NCBI GenBank assembly: GCA_903950295.1 | Contig: CAJBAP010000164.1 | Span: 1 to 17,459, forward strand | DNA length: 17,459 bases | Direction of reading: 5' to 3' | From: an uncultured Rhodocyclaceae bacterium | GTDB taxonomy: Bacteria; Pseudomonadota; Gammaproteobacteria; Burkholderiales; Rhodocyclaceae | Shown: positions 15,897 to 17,459 of the stretch, piece after piece | Numbering within the stretch: the first letter of the stretch is position 1 | Layout: each line of letters starts with the position of its first letter | Program-made: the position numbers and the translations under genes | Notes under the pieces: model-generated | Seen by the model: only the letters and a program-made list of their open reading frames with translations | The model's database searches: none | What the model was told of the DNA's origin: nothing

Positions 15897-16193
15897 ATGA
15901 AGTGGTTTGAGCATCTGAAAGTACATCTCTTTCCTCCGGTCACGCGGGACATGGCGCTCATCATTGCGACGCAGGCACTGGCGCAACCCGTAGCGGCAGG
16001 AACGCTCGTTTGCCACAGCAAGAAACCCGACCAATTTCACATCTATGCCAATCTGACGGAACCCTGCTGGTGGGTTCAAGTGCTGTGGGGCGACGGCAAT
16101 AGTGGGCTCATGATCCGCAGTAGTCGGGTGATCGTGATTGGCAGGCAATCGGGCAAGGTGTATTACGACGGTTCGGCCGGGGATGAGGGGTAG
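15897..16193 (+). CDS. Small hypothetical protein, YDGSAxDEG-type C-terminus
   Basis: A 98-residue protein if started at ATG 15897. The C-terminal half reads PCWWVQVLWGDGNSG, then LMIRSSRVIVIGRQSGKVYYDGS and AGDEG. This pattern is reminiscent of small NTF2-like/immunity-type hypotheticals with a conserved YDG ending, but I cannot name the family with confidence. The same frame is open to an ATG at 15825 (AGGAG only two bases away); the extra residues MAQPSPVTADYWRSCPP look non-conserved. A separate 30-codon frame from GTG 15808 overlaps both the previous stop and this start (ATGA at 15897-15900), another possible coupling leader. It ends the minus-free cluster before a 180-bp gap. Confidence 0.6.
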   Translation: MKWFEHLKVHLFPPVTRDMALIIATQALAQPVAAGTLVCHSKKPDQFHIYANLTEPCWWVQVLWGDGNSGLMIRSSRVIVIGRQSGKVYYDGSAGDEG

Positions 16194-16227
16194 CAACAAC
16201 GATAAATACTTGGGTACGGCTCAACAT

Positions 16228-16244
16228 CGGCATTGCAGCGGAAG
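16228..16244 (+). repeat. Dispersed motif copy 1, CGGCWTTGCAGCGGRAG
   Basis: CGGCATTGCAGCGGAAG at 16228-16244 matches CGGCTTTGCAGCGGGAG at 17064-17080 at 15 of 17 bases. Matching extends outward on both sides (about 24 of 31 aligned bases from AAC to TG). The two copies lie in the same orientation on either side of the PKD-protein gene, as if flanking a unit of about 840 bp. Origin unknown. Confidence 0.5.
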
Positions 16245-16318
16245 CGGCCAGTGACAATAACCTCCAAATATTCCAGACCGTTTAAATCGCTACTCATTCA
16301 GCCATCTTGATTGTAGAC

Positions 16319-16348
16319 TTGATGCGCTAGCGGATTGCCGACTAGATT
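16319..16348 (+). promoter_or_regulatory. Possible sigma-70 promoter for the PKD-like gene
   Basis: TTGATG (16319-16324) and TAGATT (16343-16348) are 18 bp apart, 29 bp upstream of the PKD-like start codon. The match is moderate and found by eye. Confidence 0.3.
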
Positions 16349-16376
16349 CTGTAACCAAGATAAGGAGGTACGCTCT

Positions 16377-16937
16377 ATGAAAAATAGATTGCTTGTTGCA
16401 TTGCTATTCTGTGTGCCGGCAGTTGCTTCAGCTCAGACCTTGACCGGCGTAAAAGTAGAACCGGGCGAGATTCGTGCTGGCGAATCGGCAAAGATAACAT
16501 CTGAATTTGATGTTTCCTCAGGAAGCATAAACTGCGGTCTTCGTCTTCATTTTGGGGATGGCAATAAGAGAGATTTCAAAATCAATCAGGAGAAGGACGT
16601 CCCGTTGGTGGTGAATTATGTATATGCCAATCCCGGCGTATATGAAGTCAAGGCTGAGCCAAAGCGGAATGAAGCAACATTAGGCTGCAGGGGAAAGAAC
16701 CAAAAAGCCAGCTTAAAGGTTACTGCTATACCCGCTGCTGCTCCAGCAACTACTGCACAAGGCCCGCACTGTCCGGAAGGGTGGAAGCTAGATAGCAAAT
16801 CAGTTAATCGGAAGACAGGTGCTTTCACTTGCTCGGCCAAGGTTGGTACAGCAATGCCTGAGAAAAAAACCGAATGTCCGAAGGATCTGGGTTACTTTGA
16901 AACTCCCAAGAAGGGGTTGCTCGGTTGTCGCCAGTAA
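16377..16937 (+). CDS. Secreted PKD-like domain protein
   Basis: A 186-residue protein starting at ATG 16377 with a near-perfect ribosome site, TAAGGAGGT at 16361-16369. MKNRLLVALLFCVPAVASA is a Sec signal peptide with a cleavage site before QT. The body has a PKD-type immunoglobulin-like fold: KVEPGEIRAGESAKIT, then LRLHFGDGNKRDF and the classic VVNYVYANPGVYEVKAE. A proline/alanine linker follows and the C-terminal part has paired cysteines (HCPEGWKL, FTCSAK, TECPKDLGY, LGCRQ) likely to form disulfides in the periplasm. PKD domains usually mediate binding, so an adhesive or inhibitor-like role is possible. Its strong expression signals and flanking repeat copies suggest an independent unit. 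Confidence 0.85.
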   Translation: MKNRLLVALLFCVPAVASAQTLTGVKVEPGEIRAGESAKITSEFDVSSGSINCGLRLHFGDGNKRDFKINQEKDVPLVVNYVYANPGVYEVKAEPKRNEATLGCRGKNQKASLKVTAIPAAAPATTAQGPHCPEGWKLDSKSVNRKTGAFTCSAKVGTAMPEKKTECPKDLGYFETPKKGLLGCRQ

Positions 16938-16956
16938 GTTCCTACACGTGAACTAC

Positions 16957-16995
16957 CCGGTGCTGCGATCGATAACTCCTGATACGCAGCACCGG
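16957..16995 (+). terminator. Strong hairpin downstream of the PKD-like gene
   Basis: CCGGTGCTGCG (16957-16967) pairs perfectly with CGCAGCACCGG (16985-16995), an 11-bp stem with a 17-base loop, starting 19 bp after the stop codon. No T-run follows, so it is not a canonical intrinsic terminator; it may end the transcript with other factors, stabilise the mRNA or be a repeat element. Confidence 0.45.
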
Positions 16996-17311
16996 ATTTG
17001 CCACTCTGCACCAACCAAAATAGTCAGATCGGAGTGACCCAATTCATTCTGAACCCTAAACTTCGGCTTTGCAGCGGGAGGAGTCATTGGTGATGCCGTT
17101 AGCATGTGAATTGAGCGGCTGGTTTTAGAGTGAACCTGCCGTTCCAGCGGTGACCAATTTATTTCGGCTTCTTGATCGGCACCCGGAACTGCTGAACGAA
17201 TTGCAGAACTGATCTTTCGCCGAGATCACCTCGAAAACGAGCACCTTGCCCGGCGTTGGGCGTACCATGCAAGGCATAAGCAATCTATCCCATCCGCACA
17301 AAAGTATTTTC
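16996..17311. other. Non-coding stretch with diverged repeat and relic-like sequence
   Basis: About 316 bp between the hairpin and the next possible start codon. It holds the second copy of the CGGCWTTGCAGCGGRAG motif at 17064-17080 and a 20-codon plus-strand frame (GTG 17150 to TGA 17212, ending LFRLLDRHPELLNELQN) that looks like a piece of a protein but has no start context. I see no complete gene, no tRNA and no clear promoter. Confidence 0.5.
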
Positions 17312-17459
17312 ATGGCCACCAAAATGCCCGCTATAGAAGCCAGTCCCAGGCCCGCCGCCAGGTCAGGGGCGAAGCGTCTTCCGTTTGCTACCCCCCCCCC
17401 CGCAACAAGGGATGACGCCCGAGAAATGGTTGCATCCAGACTCCCTGTCGGCGACATCG
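17312..17459 (+). CDS. Possible start of a gene leaving the window, crossing an 11-C run
   Basis: From ATG 17312 the plus frame is open to the window end (49 codons): MATKMPAIEASPRPAARSG, then AKRLPFATPPPATRDDARE and MVASRLPVGDI. The three prolines are encoded by the run of 11 cytosines at 17391-17401, so a one-base slip would break the frame. The composition is plausible for a low-complexity N-terminal tail, but there is no good ribosome site and no recognised domain. The minus strand is also open here (17125-17457), so strand choice is uncertain. Confidence 0.35.
   Translation, partial: MATKMPAIEASPRPAARSGAKRLPFATPPPATRDDAREMVASRLPVGDI

Noticed and set aside
17150..17212. 20-codon peptide ending LFRLLDRHPELLNELQN
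   Set aside because: Looks like a protein C-terminus but has no upstream coding continuation and no start context; kept only as possible relic.
17125..17457. Minus-strand frame of 110 codons at the right end
   Set aside because: No recognisable domain, odd Ser/Arg-rich end and no ribosome site; the plus strand reading is slightly more protein-like, though neither is secure.

Overview
The window looks like a betaproteobacterial chromosome, most likely Rhodocyclales-like, interrupted by a horizontally acquired accessory region. The core part (1-5344) is GC-rich and carries secA, an M23 peptidase, a DciA/DUF721 gene, a small membrane protein, lpxC and an exodeoxyribonuclease III gene. The secA / M23 / DUF721 / lpxC neighbourhood is the basis for the betaproteobacterial assignment; the order or genus is a guess from protein style only.

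At 5345, just upstream of the xth start codon, the core gene arrangement stops. Three copies of TGGTGGGTCA follow, spaced by 11 and 21 bp, which suggests the arm-type sites of a missing or distant tyrosine integrase. Then come a Rha-like fragment and a tightly packed seven-gene plus-strand operon (5853-10701). It holds an AlpA-like regulator, a small unknown, a ParB-like/coiled-coil protein, a SF2 helicase with a zinc ribbon, a Toprim primase, a winged-helix initiator candidate and a further winged-helix protein. This is a phage or satellite replication module. The initiator gene contains four identical 15-bp direct repeats lying in different reading frames, the hallmark of iterons inside an initiator gene, as in lambda O. 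No integrase, packaging, capsid or transfer gene is visible.

From about 10587 to 16937 the sequence is visibly less GC-rich and holds accessory genes: a XRE repressor running antisense to the end of the replication operon, two small membrane proteins, and a divergent pair made of an NrtR-like Nudix/winged-helix regulator and a PPP-type metallophosphatase. Between that pair lie two 21-bp palindromes. Next comes a run of unrecognised genes (an acidic, proline-rich protein, a membrane protein with a zinc-binding tail, and two small proteins), then a secreted PKD-like protein. The last 520 bases are mostly non-coding, with a strong inverted repeat, a diverged copy of a motif also found upstream of the PKD gene, and possibly the start of a gene that crosses an 11-C run and leaves the window.

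The points of most interest are the intragenic iterons, the phased repeats at the element's left end, and the regulator/phosphatase pair with its paired operators, which may be an ADP-ribose or NAD-responsive nucleotide-phosphatase unit.
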